64,000 nt of DNA from a virus: positions 1-64,000 of IMG/VR virus record IMGVR_UViG_3300020177_001482; one strand, written 5' to 3'. The notes below the pieces were generated by a model. It did not search any database and was not told the DNA's origin. It saw only the letters and a program-made list of their open reading frames with translations. The number at the start of each line of letters is the position of its first letter. Position 1 is the stretch's first letter. Shown in pieces: positions 40,011 to 48,554 of the stretch. The position numbers and the translations under genes were made by a program.

Positions 40011-40903
40011 ACGAAAAGAAATATTACTATTCAGAGATATTCCATAGCATTCAAGGCGAGGGACACTACACAGGCGTTCCAACCGCTTGGATAAGATTCT
40101 TCCTTTGCAACTTGCAGTGTAGTGGGTTTGGACAGGAGGATCCAACAGATCCAAGCACATATGAATTGCCATTCGAAGACTTTGATGTTGATAGTGTAAA
40201 AAAAGTTGAAGACTTACCCGTATGGGAAAAAGGCTGTGACAGTTCTTATACATGGGCAAAGAAGTTCAAGAAACTGATGGGCCACGAAACGCCTACGGTA
40301 CTAGCAGATAAAATCGTGGACATATTAAAGACAGACACAAACCAAAATGGATTGTTCCTACATCCAAACTCTAGACAACATCAACACTTGTGTTTCACAG
40401 GTGGAGAACCTTTAATGATCACAGGACAGGCGGCGAGCATGGGCATATACAGAGAACTTGAAAGACAGGCCAACCTGCCGAGTTCTATGACGTTCGAGAC
40501 CAACGGCACACAGAAACTTACAGAGCCATTCAAACAATGGGTAAAGGACATTCCAGAAGAGATATTCTTCAGTGTGAGTCCCAAACTGTTCACTGTATCA
40601 GGTGAGAAGACAGCAAAAGCGATCAAGCCTGAAAATGTAAAAGAGTATGCAGAGTGTAGCAACAGAGGACAACTTAAATTTGTCGTGGGTGCAAGTAGAA
40701 GAGAGTGGGAAGAACTCGAAAACACAGTAAAAAAATTCAGAGAAGCAGGCATAGATTGGCCAGTATGGATAATGCCCGTGGGAGCAAGGGAAGAGGAACA
40801 GACAGCGGGTGCAGGCAAGGTGGCAGAAGAGGCATTCAAGAGAGGATACAATGTATCTGCGAGAGTACATGTGTATCTGTTTGGTAATGCAATTGGCACA
40901 TAA
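40004..40903 (+). CDS. queE: QueE-like radical SAM enzyme with split cysteine motif
   Basis: 299 residues. QueE features: SIQGEGHYTGVPTAWIRF (about 15-32), FTGGEPLM and the late GASRREWEE region. QueE converts carboxy-tetrahydropterin to carboxy-deazaguanine. The Fe-S motif is unusual: Cys35 and Cys39 (CNLQC) are normal, but position 42 is Phe. After an insertion the third Cys appears at 78 in GCDSSYTW, which resembles the normal CD[TS]xYxW ending. So the motif reads CX3CX38C. Whether this still binds a 4Fe-4S cluster is an inference. Precursor FolE is encoded 4 kb upstream. Confidence 0.82.
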   Translation: MVDEKKYYYSEIFHSIQGEGHYTGVPTAWIRFFLCNLQCSGFGQEDPTDPSTYELPFEDFDVDSVKKVEDLPVWEKGCDSSYTWAKKFKKLMGHETPTVLADKIVDILKTDTNQNGLFLHPNSRQHQHLCFTGGEPLMITGQAASMGIYRELERQANLPSSMTFETNGTQKLTEPFKQWVKDIPEEIFFSVSPKLFTVSGEKTAKAIKPENVKEYAECSNRGQLKFVVGASRREWEELENTVKKFREAGIDWPVWIMPVGAREEEQTAGAGKVAEEAFKRGYNVSARVHVYLFGNAIGT

Positions 40904-40906
40904 TAA

Positions 40907-40935
40907 TAGACGGAAAGGTAAAAATACTATATAAT
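40907..40935 (+). promoter_or_regulatory. Probable sigma70-type promoter
   Basis: TAGACG (40907-40912), 17-base spacer, TATAAT (40930-40935), seven bases before the ATG at 40942. Confidence 0.55.
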
Positions 40936-40941
40936 AATACT

Positions 40942-41274
40942 ATGAAGGTGAAAAAAACAGCAAAGACAACTATTAAGAAAAAAAACACAAAAGGTTCTAA
41001 GAAAACGAAGAGCGAAGAACCGATCGTTAAGGTGTTGAACTTGAATGTGAATCCCGAAAACCCAAGGAACGGTTTCTTCGAACTGGATTGGAACGACGAG
41101 TTCGTGAACATGCTAAAACAATCTGGTTACGAGGGTGCAAGTGAAGAAGAGATTGTGGACAGGTGGTTCCAGACGTTGTGTAGGACCATAGGCAATGAAC
41201 AGGGCATAGACGTCACTGGATCTGGCTACGTTCAGATCAACAGGAGAGACGATGGCAAGACCGAAGTCGGTTAA
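40942..41274 (+). CDS. Hypothetical protein with Lys-rich start
   Basis: 110 residues. A Lys/Thr-rich disordered start (1-27) is followed by a small folded domain with NPENPRNGFFELDWNDEFV and GYEGASEEEIVDRWFQTLC. No family recognised. Overlaps the AT-rich SGNH-like gene by 23 bases. Expression is probably early, from the promoter just upstream. Confidence 0.62.
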   Translation: MKVKKTAKTTIKKKNTKGSKKTKSEEPIVKVLNLNVNPENPRNGFFELDWNDEFVNMLKQSGYEGASEEEIVDRWFQTLCRTIGNEQGIDVTGSGYVQINRRDDGKTEVG

Positions 41275-41935
41275 TTCAAAGATACTAATCAGTGGTTGTG
41301 GCATATCATACGGCAAGAGCGAGAGACCTACCTGGGTAAAAATTCTGAAGATTTGTGGACTTGATATTAAAGATCTGACAGGTCCTGGAATAACAAATTC
41401 TCTTATCTTAAATTTGCTAATAAATGAATTGCACCAGAATACCTATAGCCATGTTATATGTCAACTCACGCAGTTGGGTAAATTAGATGTAGAATTGAAT
41501 GATAAAAACAGACCATTGATGGAAAATGATAGTTTGAGAAATTACTCTTTTGGAAAATACTGGCCTAGTAGTTTTAGCACAGATCATGTTTCTAAAAAAA
41601 TGTTTTATGATTACCTTTACAGTCCTGGCATTGAGGAACAAGATTTAATAATAAAGATTCTATTTCTGCAGGAATTGTGTCGTAAGAAGAAAACTAAGTT
41701 GTGTATATTTCAAGGAACGAGGATAACATGGAAAGACCCACTGCATAAAAAACTTTTACTGTGGAAAGATTTCATCATGAAGGAGGATTACGAGAAACAT
41801 GAAACTTACAAATTTCATGATAAGACCAGTAAAGTTATTACCCCAAATAAGTTCTATCAAATTTATTTCGCTAAAAAAATTAATCAATTTTTTATAAAAG
41901 AAAATATACAGACAAAATTGGAAAAATTTAAATGA
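41252..41935 (+). CDS. SGNH/GDSL-like hydrolase family member (AT-rich)
   Basis: 227 residues. The N-terminal ILISGCGISYGKSERPTW resembles block I of the phage SGNH-like proteins found at 57049 and 62929 (GCSFT), with Ser as the likely nucleophile. HVICQLTQLGKLDVE fits a later strand. The C-terminal Asp-x-x-His of SGNH hydrolases is not obvious, so activity is uncertain. Base composition is markedly AT-rich with a different codon style from its upstream neighbour, suggesting recent transfer. Overlaps both neighbours, by 23 and four bases. Confidence 0.55.
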   Translation: MARPKSVNSKILISGCGISYGKSERPTWVKILKICGLDIKDLTGPGITNSLILNLLINELHQNTYSHVICQLTQLGKLDVELNDKNRPLMENDSLRNYSFGKYWPSSFSTDHVSKKMFYDYLYSPGIEEQDLIIKILFLQELCRKKKTKLCIFQGTRITWKDPLHKKLLLWKDFIMKEDYEKHETYKFHDKTSKVITPNKFYQIYFAKKINQFFIKENIQTKLEKFK

Positions 41936-42651
41936 AACCTGTTTATATACTTAATGTAAGCGGAGGGCACGGACATTTCCTACAATGGTTACTTGATAAG
42001 TTTTGTACCGAAACTCCAAGTATAGAAAAAATACCATTCAATAATCTAGGAGCAAGTCATATAGGGTATAAAAAAAGTGGCAGGTTTATTTTCATAGACG
42101 ATCCTGAAACTGAAAGTTTCCTTAGAAATAACAAAAACAAAAATGCCATAATGATCACTATAGAAAACGAAATTCTTTACTGGGAACGCTCTTGTATCTA
42201 CAGAGCAGGTGATCAAGGAACAGATCTTTTTGATGAAAAATCTATAAAGAAATTCCTCACTATGTATGGTTCACAATTTCCTAAATTGTGTGAAGATAAA
42301 AAAATATCAATCAAAGAAGGATACAAACTGGCCTTTCAAGATTTAGATAGATCAGGGGCAAGAGTCCACGATACAAAACGTAAAAACTTTATAGGAATAG
42401 AAAAAAATGATGTGTATTTCCTTAAACTAGGTGCTTTCCTTGATTGTAACCTATTACGGAGTGCTTTGATTGACATAAGCAATCATTTTCAGTTTAATAT
42501 TAATTTGGATTCGTTTGAAAAAAATTATCAGATCTGGCACAACAAAAATACTATTTTACAATCCCAAAAAAACGTGTACGGATGTACAGAACAAGAATAC
42601 CTAAAATTAGACATATTACAACAAGCATATGTTGACGCACAAAAGAAGTAG
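41932..42651 (+). CDS. Hypothetical protein (AT-rich)
   Basis: 239 residues. Begins YILNVSGGHGHFLQWLLDKF, a Gly/His loop after a strand that looks like a phosphate-binding or sulfotransferase-type start, but the rest (DLFDEKSIKKFLTMYGS, NIYFLKLGAFLD-like segments) is not recognised. AT-rich, like the gene before it, with ATGA coupling. The two probably arrived together. It may act on sugars or sulfate; that is a guess from context only. Confidence 0.55.
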   Translation: MKPVYILNVSGGHGHFLQWLLDKFCTETPSIEKIPFNNLGASHIGYKKSGRFIFIDDPETESFLRNNKNKNAIMITIENEILYWERSCIYRAGDQGTDLFDEKSIKKFLTMYGSQFPKLCEDKKISIKEGYKLAFQDLDRSGARVHDTKRKNFIGIEKNDVYFLKLGAFLDCNLLRSALIDISNHFQFNINLDSFEKNYQIWHNKNTILQSQKNVYGCTEQEYLKLDILQQAYVDAQKK

Positions 42652-42660
42652 TGCTATAAT
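42632..42660 (+). promoter_or_regulatory. Sigma70-type promoter for the RNase H gene
   Basis: TTGACG (42632-42637), 17-base spacer, TATAAT (42655-42660), six bases before the ATG at 42667. It overlaps the 3' end of the upstream gene. Confidence 0.75.
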
Positions 42661-42666
42661 ATAACA

Positions 42667-43656
42667 ATGACACACATACTTGTAGACACAGCAAATACGT
42701 TTTTCCGTGCTAGACACGTAATCAGAGGTGACACTAGCGAAAAAGTGGGCATGGCTATCCACATCATGATGAACTCCATTAAGAAAGCATGGCAGGACTT
42801 CGGGGGTACACATGTTGTATTCTGTCTAGAAGGCAGATCGTTCCGTAAAGACATATACGCACCCTACAAAAGGAATCGCAAGGAAATGGCAGATGCCATG
42901 ACCGAGAAAGAGAAAGAAGAGAATGTAGTGTTCTGGGAAGTGTACGATGACTTCGTTGACTTCGTTAAAACGAAAACAAATGCCACAGTTCTAAGGAACG
43001 GCAGAACAGAAGCAGATGATCTCATAGCAAGATGGATAGACAAACATCCTGACCAGCAACATGTTATCATAAGCACAGACAAGGATTTGAATCAGTTGAT
43101 CACACCACGTGTGAAGCAGTACAATGGTGTAAACGAGACCACACTCACACACGAAGGTTGGTTTGACGCAAAGACGGGCAAGCCTGTGATAGACAAGAAA
43201 TTGAAAGCACCCAAACCTGCACCAGACACGGAGTGGATAGTGTTCGAGAAGGCCATGAGGGGTGATCCCAGTGACAACATATTCAGTGCATACCCGGGTG
43301 TGCGTACAAAAGGCACCAAGAACAAGATTGGCCTGCAAGAAGCATACGCAGACCGTAACGAGAAAGGCTACACATGGAACAATCTCATGTTAAGCAAGTG
43401 GATAGACCATGACGGCAACGAACACAGGGTACTAGAAGACTACGAAAGGAACAGGGCACTAGTGGATCTACACGCACAGCCAGAGGCCATCGTGGAAGAA
43501 CTTGATCAAACCATTGCACAGGCCAAGGCAGAGAACAAGAGCGTAGACCAAGTTGGAATCAGATTCATGAGGTTCTGTGGCAAGTACGATTTAAATAGGA
43601 TTAGTGAGCAGGCACAACTGTATGTTGAGCCTTTTAATGCGAGGTTAGTATCATGA
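42667..43656 (+). CDS. rnh: RNase H / FEN-type 5'-3' exonuclease (T4 Rnh-like)
   Basis: 329 residues (T4 RNase H is 305). Active-site acids lie in ILVDTANTFFRARH, VVFCLEGRSFRKDIYAPYKR, TEADDLIARW, ISTDKDLNQLI and RGDPSDNI. These match the FEN family, which removes RNA primers and 5' flaps during lagging-strand synthesis. It would work with gp43 and gp45 encoded earlier in the window. It has its own sigma70-type promoter. Ends with an ATGA overlap into the next gene. Confidence 0.92.
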   Translation: MTHILVDTANTFFRARHVIRGDTSEKVGMAIHIMMNSIKKAWQDFGGTHVVFCLEGRSFRKDIYAPYKRNRKEMADAMTEKEKEENVVFWEVYDDFVDFVKTKTNATVLRNGRTEADDLIARWIDKHPDQQHVIISTDKDLNQLITPRVKQYNGVNETTLTHEGWFDAKTGKPVIDKKLKAPKPAPDTEWIVFEKAMRGDPSDNIFSAYPGVRTKGTKNKIGLQEAYADRNEKGYTWNNLMLSKWIDHDGNEHRVLEDYERNRALVDLHAQPEAIVEELDQTIAQAKAENKSVDQVGIRFMRFCGKYDLNRISEQAQLYVEPFNARLVS

Positions 43657-44156
43657 CAGTGAGAGCAAAGACCCTAGTCAAGGACAAATTTTGGATTGTC
43701 GAGCAAAACGGCCAAAAGTTAGGTACCCTTCAGAAACAAGAAGACAACGGTTGGATATTCCTCAGCAAACAGAAGGACAAGGAGGTGTTCCACACGCAGG
43801 AGAGCCTGTTCACAAAGTTTGGATTTGGAATGTTTGATGAATCAAATAATAAAAAACCAGAAGAAGAGGTGCAAATGGACAACTTTGATGTTCACGGTTA
43901 CCCTTGTAGCCAACATCCTTACAATCCAATGTTCGATGTTCAGAAACAATTACCCGTTTACACAAAGACACCAAAATCAAAAAGCCAATTCTGTGCAGGT
44001 TACTACATAATCTGTTTTGAAAAGGGATGGAGGAAGGCATACTGTCCAAAAATGATAACACTTTCAAGGTACGAATACAAGGGTCCGATGACGACCAAAC
44101 TAGAAATGCAACAGATACTAAATGACGCAGTCAAACAATTCCAAGATTCAAACTAG
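43653..44156 (+). CDS. Hypothetical phage protein
   Basis: 167 residues. N-terminal beta strands (KFWIVEQNGQKLGTLQKQE) and a central Pro/His/Cys stretch (HGYPCSQHPYNPMFDVQKQL), then SQFCAGYYIICFEKGWRKAY. The spacing of Cys and His might bind zinc. I recognise it only as a T4-like marine phage style protein. It overlaps rnh by four bases and the next gene by 35. Confidence 0.65.
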   Translation: MTVRAKTLVKDKFWIVEQNGQKLGTLQKQEDNGWIFLSKQKDKEVFHTQESLFTKFGFGMFDESNNKKPEEEVQMDNFDVHGYPCSQHPYNPMFDVQKQLPVYTKTPKSKSQFCAGYYIICFEKGWRKAYCPKMITLSRYEYKGPMTTKLEMQQILNDAVKQFQDSN

Positions 44157-44382
44157 ACCCATAGAAGATCTCATAGGCAGGATCAGGACCCTACGTCAAA
44201 AGGGCGAAAGACAGATCGTGATCCCGGCCAAAGAAGCAGGTCAACTGGCGGACAGCCTCACACAGGTAATGACACGTATGGTCACAATACAGGAAGAGAT
44301 CATCGAAGCACTTAAAACAGCCAAGGAAGCACAGACCATTGACATAGAGATGGATGGCGGTGGTTTTGGGGATGAAAAATAA
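44122..44382 (+). CDS. Small helical protein
   Basis: 86 residues, mostly helical (IEDLIGRIRTLRQKGERQIV, then AGQLADSLTQVMTRMVTIQEE), ending in a Gly/Asp-rich tail. Starts 35 bases inside the previous gene and overlaps the next by 11. Function unknown. Confidence 0.6.
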   Translation: MTQSNNSKIQTRPIEDLIGRIRTLRQKGERQIVIPAKEAGQLADSLTQVMTRMVTIQEEIIEALKTAKEAQTIDIEMDGGGFGDEK

Positions 44383-45157
44383 TACAATCAAAGTAATTTT
44401 TGATAACGATATTGATATCGATTATCATCTGAATGATACTGAATTGTCAAGATTATGGGCAAGAAAGATCAAACACCTACAGAATATACCTATCGATCCG
44501 GTTGAATCATACCTCGAAGACGTATCAGACTTCAAAAGAATATACCAGGAATTCTGTGAATTTGCAAATATTGAACCAATAGATATCGATAATCTCGATC
44601 AGAACAAGTTAAATCAACTGCACAGAGTATATGAAGAACAACACCAGAGATTATCTCGCCTAAAAGACAACTCAATACTCTACAAACTACATCATTCTAT
44701 ACATTTCCATGAAGGACATACCACAGACGATCAAGGCATTTTCATAGGATGGGGCAAATATGAAGGACCGCTGACACATGAATACAAATGCCACAGCCTC
44801 TACGAAGACAGCATCATAAAAAATCACATTTACCTGCCATGGTCCGAGCTTGGCAAAAGACCACTAGCATACTGGAAGGACAAGGAACCCAATGATCAGT
44901 ATAGATTCAATGCCCTAGCAAAACCGCACACAACGTTCAGGGCTAAATTCTTCATAGCAACCAAAGATATCGCCCCTAGACCGTTTAATTCAGACTTTGT
45001 AACCTGGTTTGATAGATACAAGCAGGGATGGCTCGAGCATAATAAAATAGATGGGTGGGAAAACATACACGAGGATTCCGCCCCGTTGTTGGCCATTACT
45101 GATTACAAAGGCAATCTTGAGGGTTTAAAATTTAAAAAAATAATCATTAACAAATAA
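44372..45157 (+). CDS. Hypothetical protein (AT-rich)
   Basis: 261 residues. The Met at 44372 is preferred over one at 44354 because it starts a strand (MKNNTIKVIFDNDID) with less overlap. Contains a His-rich stretch LHHSIHFHEGH (about 109-119) and FIGWGKYEGPLTHEYKCHSL, which could form a metal site. Not recognised. More AT-rich than its neighbours and followed by a 94-base gap, suggesting an acquired gene. Confidence 0.62.
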   Translation: MKNNTIKVIFDNDIDIDYHLNDTELSRLWARKIKHLQNIPIDPVESYLEDVSDFKRIYQEFCEFANIEPIDIDNLDQNKLNQLHRVYEEQHQRLSRLKDNSILYKLHHSIHFHEGHTTDDQGIFIGWGKYEGPLTHEYKCHSLYEDSIIKNHIYLPWSELGKRPLAYWKDKEPNDQYRFNALAKPHTTFRAKFFIATKDIAPRPFNSDFVTWFDRYKQGWLEHNKIDGWENIHEDSAPLLAITDYKGNLEGLKFKKIIINK

Positions 45158-45222
45158 CCATATCAATAGGTTGCAACGATGACATCCACGCCCGTCCAAT
45201 ACTCACGCACGATCAGATTTTT

Positions 45223-45230
45223 GGTAAATA
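45223..45230 (+). promoter_or_regulatory. Weak late-promoter-like GGTAAATA
   Basis: In the 94-base gap (45158-45251), ending 21 bases before the ATG at 45252. Only the TAAATA core matches. A small palindrome (GTTGCAAC) lies at about 45172-45179 in the same gap; nothing else is seen there. Confidence 0.3.
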
Positions 45231-45251
45231 TACATAGTAAAGAGTGATTCT

Positions 45252-45539
45252 ATGAGTAGACCAAAACCCACAGTGTTGTTACAACACAGCAATAAAGCCA
45301 CATTCAAAATGGACGAGGTCCTGGCGGCCGAGGGAATCTGGGCGGTGTTCTACGATGGCAAACCCATCAACTTGAAAAGTTCAAGTTTGGTCGCCAACTA
45401 CCCGGGACCAAAGTACAAGAAAGTTTCATTCTCAAACCCAGGACACGCAGAGAACCTGGCCATGAAGTTGAACGCACAGCACAACACAGACAAGTTTGGT
45501 GTTTACCTTTTAAAATCCGGCGACAAATTCACTAGATAA
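45252..45539 (+). CDS. Hypothetical protein
   Basis: 95 residues, basic, predicted alpha/beta (GIWAVFYDGKPINLKSSSL, KFGVYLLKSGDKFTR). No domain recognised. Separated from its neighbours by short gaps and without overlap, so it may have its own promoter in the gap upstream. Confidence 0.65.
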   Translation: MSRPKPTVLLQHSNKATFKMDEVLAAEGIWAVFYDGKPINLKSSSLVANYPGPKYKKVSFSNPGHAENLAMKLNAQHNTDKFGVYLLKSGDKFTR

Positions 45540-45550
45540 TTAACTACACA

Positions 45551-45946
45551 ATGGATCGCAAGACAGCCTACACCCGGACCTTCCTCGAACTCTTGGAACA
45601 ACCCACTCACGACGAGAGCATAAAAACCAACTACTACACTTGGTGGCAGAACGTGAGGGAAAGTTATCAAGCACGATCGTTGAGATTGACCAAACCCGGA
45701 CTTGAAATGATTGAAAAGTTGGACCTCAAAACCTATGACATCAAATTCCCTGCGAAAGTCATATTCACTCCACAGACCTATCTCTGGTTGGATGAATTCG
45801 TTGACTGTCCATACTACGTTGACAAGAAGAAGATCATCGTGACCATGGAGAAAATGGCGCTACAACTGATGCTTTTCGCTGGAGATATCACAAAATACGG
45901 GCTCGCACGTGCGATGAGCAAGATGGACGAACAAAAAGATCAATAA
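45551..45946 (+). CDS. Hypothetical protein
   Basis: 131 residues, mixed alpha/beta. Aromatic patch YTWWQNVRESYQARSLRL near residues 28-45 and FTPQTYLWLDEFVDCPYYVD near 70-89. Not recognised. Lies just before the MoxR-VWA promoter and is probably a separate short unit with the previous gene. Confidence 0.62.
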   Translation: MDRKTAYTRTFLELLEQPTHDESIKTNYYTWWQNVRESYQARSLRLTKPGLEMIEKLDLKTYDIKFPAKVIFTPQTYLWLDEFVDCPYYVDKKKIIVTMEKMALQLMLFAGDITKYGLARAMSKMDEQKDQ

Positions 45947-45976
45947 AACTGCGACTTTTTAGCCACATTTACCAGG

Positions 45977-46004
45977 TTGACGCCTAACACATTCCTGCTA
46001 TAAT
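45977..46004 (+). promoter_or_regulatory. Near-consensus sigma70-type promoter for the MoxR-VWA operon
   Basis: TTGACG (45977-45982), 16-base spacer, TATAAT (45999-46004). A ribosome site (CAGGAG, 46025-46030) follows before the ATG at 46039. Confidence 0.8.
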
Positions 46005-46038
46005 CGTATTATAAACATTTTAAACAGGAGTGTACAAA

Positions 46039-47145
46039 ATGGCAAGAGCTAACAAAAACAAAGAGGCGGCAATAGGCAGTCAGAACAGAACAGTTTCACC
46101 CAACGAGGCGAAATCAGCACTAACACATTGTATCAAATTACAGAGACCCATAATGATGTGGGGTGCACCAGGTATTGGTAAGTCAGACATCGTTAAACAG
46201 ATCGCAGACTCTGAGGGCAGAGAAGTGATCGACATCAGACTTCCACTATGGGAGCCAACAGACATCAAGGGTATTCCTTATTACAATTCAAAAGAGAACA
46301 ACATGGTCTGGGCGAGTCCGGCAGAATTGCCAACAGACCCCAAGAGTAAGGCGATAGTGTTCTTGGACGAGTTGAATTCGGCGGCACCGGCTGTACAGGC
46401 GGCGGCGTATCAATTGATTTTAAACAGAAGAGTAGGACAGTATCACCTACCAGAAGGCGTTTCAATCGTGGCGGCGGGTAACAGAGATTCGGACAAAGGT
46501 GTCACTTACAGGATGCCGGCTCCATTGGCAAACAGATTCGTTCACATAGAATTAAGAGTGGACTTCGAGGACTGGATGGAATGGGCGACCAACCAACACG
46601 TACACGCAGATGTTGTGGGTTACTGCACATTCGCCAAACAAGATTTATACGATTTTGATCCTAGAGGTAGTTCTAGATCATTCGCAACTCCTAGATCATG
46701 GAGTTTCGTATCCCAACTTCTATCAGATGACCTGCCAGAAAGTACGCTCACTGACCTCGTAGCAGGTTGCGTAGGAGAAGGCCTGGCCGTTAAGTTTATG
46801 AATCATCGTAAGATTAGCGGTCAGTTACCTAACCCATCTGATATATTGAGCGGCAAGGTCCGAGACCTTAAGACAAAAGAGATATCAGCGATGTACTCTC
46901 TTACAGTTTCTTTGTGCTATGAACTACAACAGGCACACGAGAAGAAAGACAAAACTTGGAATGAACAAGCGGACAGGTTCTTTAACTACATGATGGACAA
47001 CTTTGAGACAGAGTTGGTTGTTATGGGTGCGAAGATTGCCTTGACAAACTACAAACTTCCGTTCGATCCTAGCAAGTTGAAATCATTTGATAGGTTCCAT
47101 AAGAAGTTTGGCAAGTACGTCATAACTGCTATGGAGTCTAAATAA
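46039..47145 (+). CDS. MoxR-family AAA+ ATPase
   Basis: 368 residues. Walker A WGAPGIGKSD (residues 41-50), Walker B IVFLDELNSA near 100, sensor region AAGNRDSDKG and PAPLANRFVHIEL. MoxR ATPases work with von Willebrand factor A proteins as chaperone or metal-insertion machines. The ATG at 46039 has CAGGAG eight bases upstream; a GTG at 46030 is in the ribosome site and less likely. The next gene, overlapping by one base, encodes the VWA partner. Substrate in the phage is unknown. Confidence 0.9.
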   Translation: MARANKNKEAAIGSQNRTVSPNEAKSALTHCIKLQRPIMMWGAPGIGKSDIVKQIADSEGREVIDIRLPLWEPTDIKGIPYYNSKENNMVWASPAELPTDPKSKAIVFLDELNSAAPAVQAAAYQLILNRRVGQYHLPEGVSIVAAGNRDSDKGVTYRMPAPLANRFVHIELRVDFEDWMEWATNQHVHADVVGYCTFAKQDLYDFDPRGSSRSFATPRSWSFVSQLLSDDLPESTLTDLVAGCVGEGLAVKFMNHRKISGQLPNPSDILSGKVRDLKTKEISAMYSLTVSLCYELQQAHEKKDKTWNEQADRFFNYMMDNFETELVVMGAKIALTNYKLPFDPSKLKSFDRFHKKFGKYVITAMESK

Positions 47146-48383
47146 TGGTTGATTATCACGATCAGAAAATAATAGACAAACTGGTTACCGCAAGGATCGC
47201 CTTACTACTGAAGCATCCGTTCTTTGGTAACCTCGCAACTAGATTGAAACTAGTGAATGCAGATGACTGGTGTCCGACTGCTGGCACAGATGGCAGACAC
47301 TTCTTCTACAACACTAAATTCATAGATTCACTCACACCCAAAGAAGCAGAGTTCCTGTTTGGACATGAAGTACTACACAATGTATTCGAACACATGCTGG
47401 TGAGGATTGGAGACAGGGATCCACAACTTTGGAACATAGCGGCTGACTATGCCGTTAACCAGATATTGAAAGACAGCAACATCGGTGAGATGCCCAAAGG
47501 CAAGAAAGGTGAGAACAAAGGCTTCCAGGACGACAAGTACAAGGACTGGGCAAGTGAAAGAATATACGATGACCTTTACAAACAGGCCAAGAAGAACGGC
47601 AAGAAGATGTTGGAGAAACTTGGCGAGCTGATGGACGATCACCAGGAGTGGGGTAAAAGCGATGGTCAAGGCAAGGACGGCAAAGATGGCAAGAAGGGTG
47701 GCAAAGGCAAGCCTGTGTACACCAAAGAAGAATTGAAGAAGATCAGAGATGAAGTTAAAGAAGCGATGGTGAGTGCGGCACAGAGCACAGGTGCAAGTAA
47801 TTTGCCAGGTGCCCTACAGAGATTGGTAAAGGATCTCACAGAGCCTAAGATGGACTGGAGAGAAATACTGCAACAACAGATAATGAGCACATTGAAGTCT
47901 GACTACACTTGGATGAGACCCAGCAGAAAGTCATGGCACACATCTGCCATATTGCCAGGACAGAACAATGATGAGATGATTGACATATGCTTGGCACTTG
48001 ACGCCAGTGGTAGTATTAGCAACGAACAGTGTAAAGAGTTCCTTACAGAAGTTAAGAACATAATGGACCAATACAAAGACTTCAGAATACATTTATGGTC
48101 GTTTGATACTGCGGTGTTCAATCCAAAAGTGTTCACACCAGACAACGCAGACGAGTTGTTGGACTATGAATTAGGTTCAGGTGGTGGTACTGAGTTTGAA
48201 TGTAATTGGGACTACATGAAGGAACAGGGCATAGAGCCTAAGAAGTTCGTGATGTTCACAGATGGCTGGCCTTTCGAGACGTGGGGTGACGAACACTACT
48301 GTGACACAATATTCTTGATCAACAATCCATACGAGAGAGACATCGAGGCTCCCTTTGGACTAACGGTACAGTACAATGATTAG
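47145..48383 (+). CDS. VWA-like protein with N-terminal HExxH domain
   Basis: 412 residues. The N-terminal domain (about 1-130) has FGHEVLHNVFEH, an HExxH zinc-peptidase-type motif (His74-His78), then a Lys/Gly-rich linker (about 176-196). The C-terminal VWA-like domain has the MIDAS motif LALDASGSIS (Asp286, Ser288, Ser290) and FTDGWPFE. This architecture is typical of the partner encoded next to MoxR ATPases. The pair forms an AAA+ machine acting on an unknown protein. Coupled to the ATPase gene by a one-base overlap. Confidence 0.88.
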   Translation: MVDYHDQKIIDKLVTARIALLLKHPFFGNLATRLKLVNADDWCPTAGTDGRHFFYNTKFIDSLTPKEAEFLFGHEVLHNVFEHMLVRIGDRDPQLWNIAADYAVNQILKDSNIGEMPKGKKGENKGFQDDKYKDWASERIYDDLYKQAKKNGKKMLEKLGELMDDHQEWGKSDGQGKDGKDGKKGGKGKPVYTKEELKKIRDEVKEAMVSAAQSTGASNLPGALQRLVKDLTEPKMDWREILQQQIMSTLKSDYTWMRPSRKSWHTSAILPGQNNDEMIDICLALDASGSISNEQCKEFLTEVKNIMDQYKDFRIHLWSFDTAVFNPKVFTPDNADELLDYELGSGGGTEFECNWDYMKEQGIEPKKFVMFTDGWPFETWGDEHYCDTIFLINNPYERDIEAPFGLTVQYND

Positions 48384-48486
48384 GTTACTCTGGGAGACTT
48401 TCAAAGACTGGTTCTTTAATGAAGTGTCCATATCCATAATGAGTTTTGGATTGCTATTGATAGCACTATGGAGTTACCTGTCATGA
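48376..48486 (+). CDS. 36-residue membrane micro-protein
   Basis: 36 residues: a short amphipathic start (MIRLLWETFKDWFF) and a membrane segment (ISIMSFGLLLIALWSYL). The ATG is eight bases inside the VWA gene and the stop overlaps the next small frame (ATGA). Too short for similarity; the evidence is coupling and hydrophobicity. Confidence 0.42.
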   Translation: MIRLLWETFKDWFFNEVSISIMSFGLLLIALWSYLS

Positions 48487-48554
48487 TCAGTGCGATAGTA
48501 AAAGCGTCATTGCTTATGGCTTTAATTTTAATAATTTTAAATTGGATGTTGTAA
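48483..48554 (+). CDS. 23-residue hydrophobic micro-protein
   Basis: 23 residues, nearly all one hydrophobic helix (VKASLLMALILIILNW). Overlaps the previous stop by four bases (ATGA) and shares its last base with the following ATG (TAATG). Plausible because the chain of overlaps is exact, but possibly only a reinitiation spacer. Confidence 0.33.
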   Translation: MISAIVKASLLMALILIILNWML

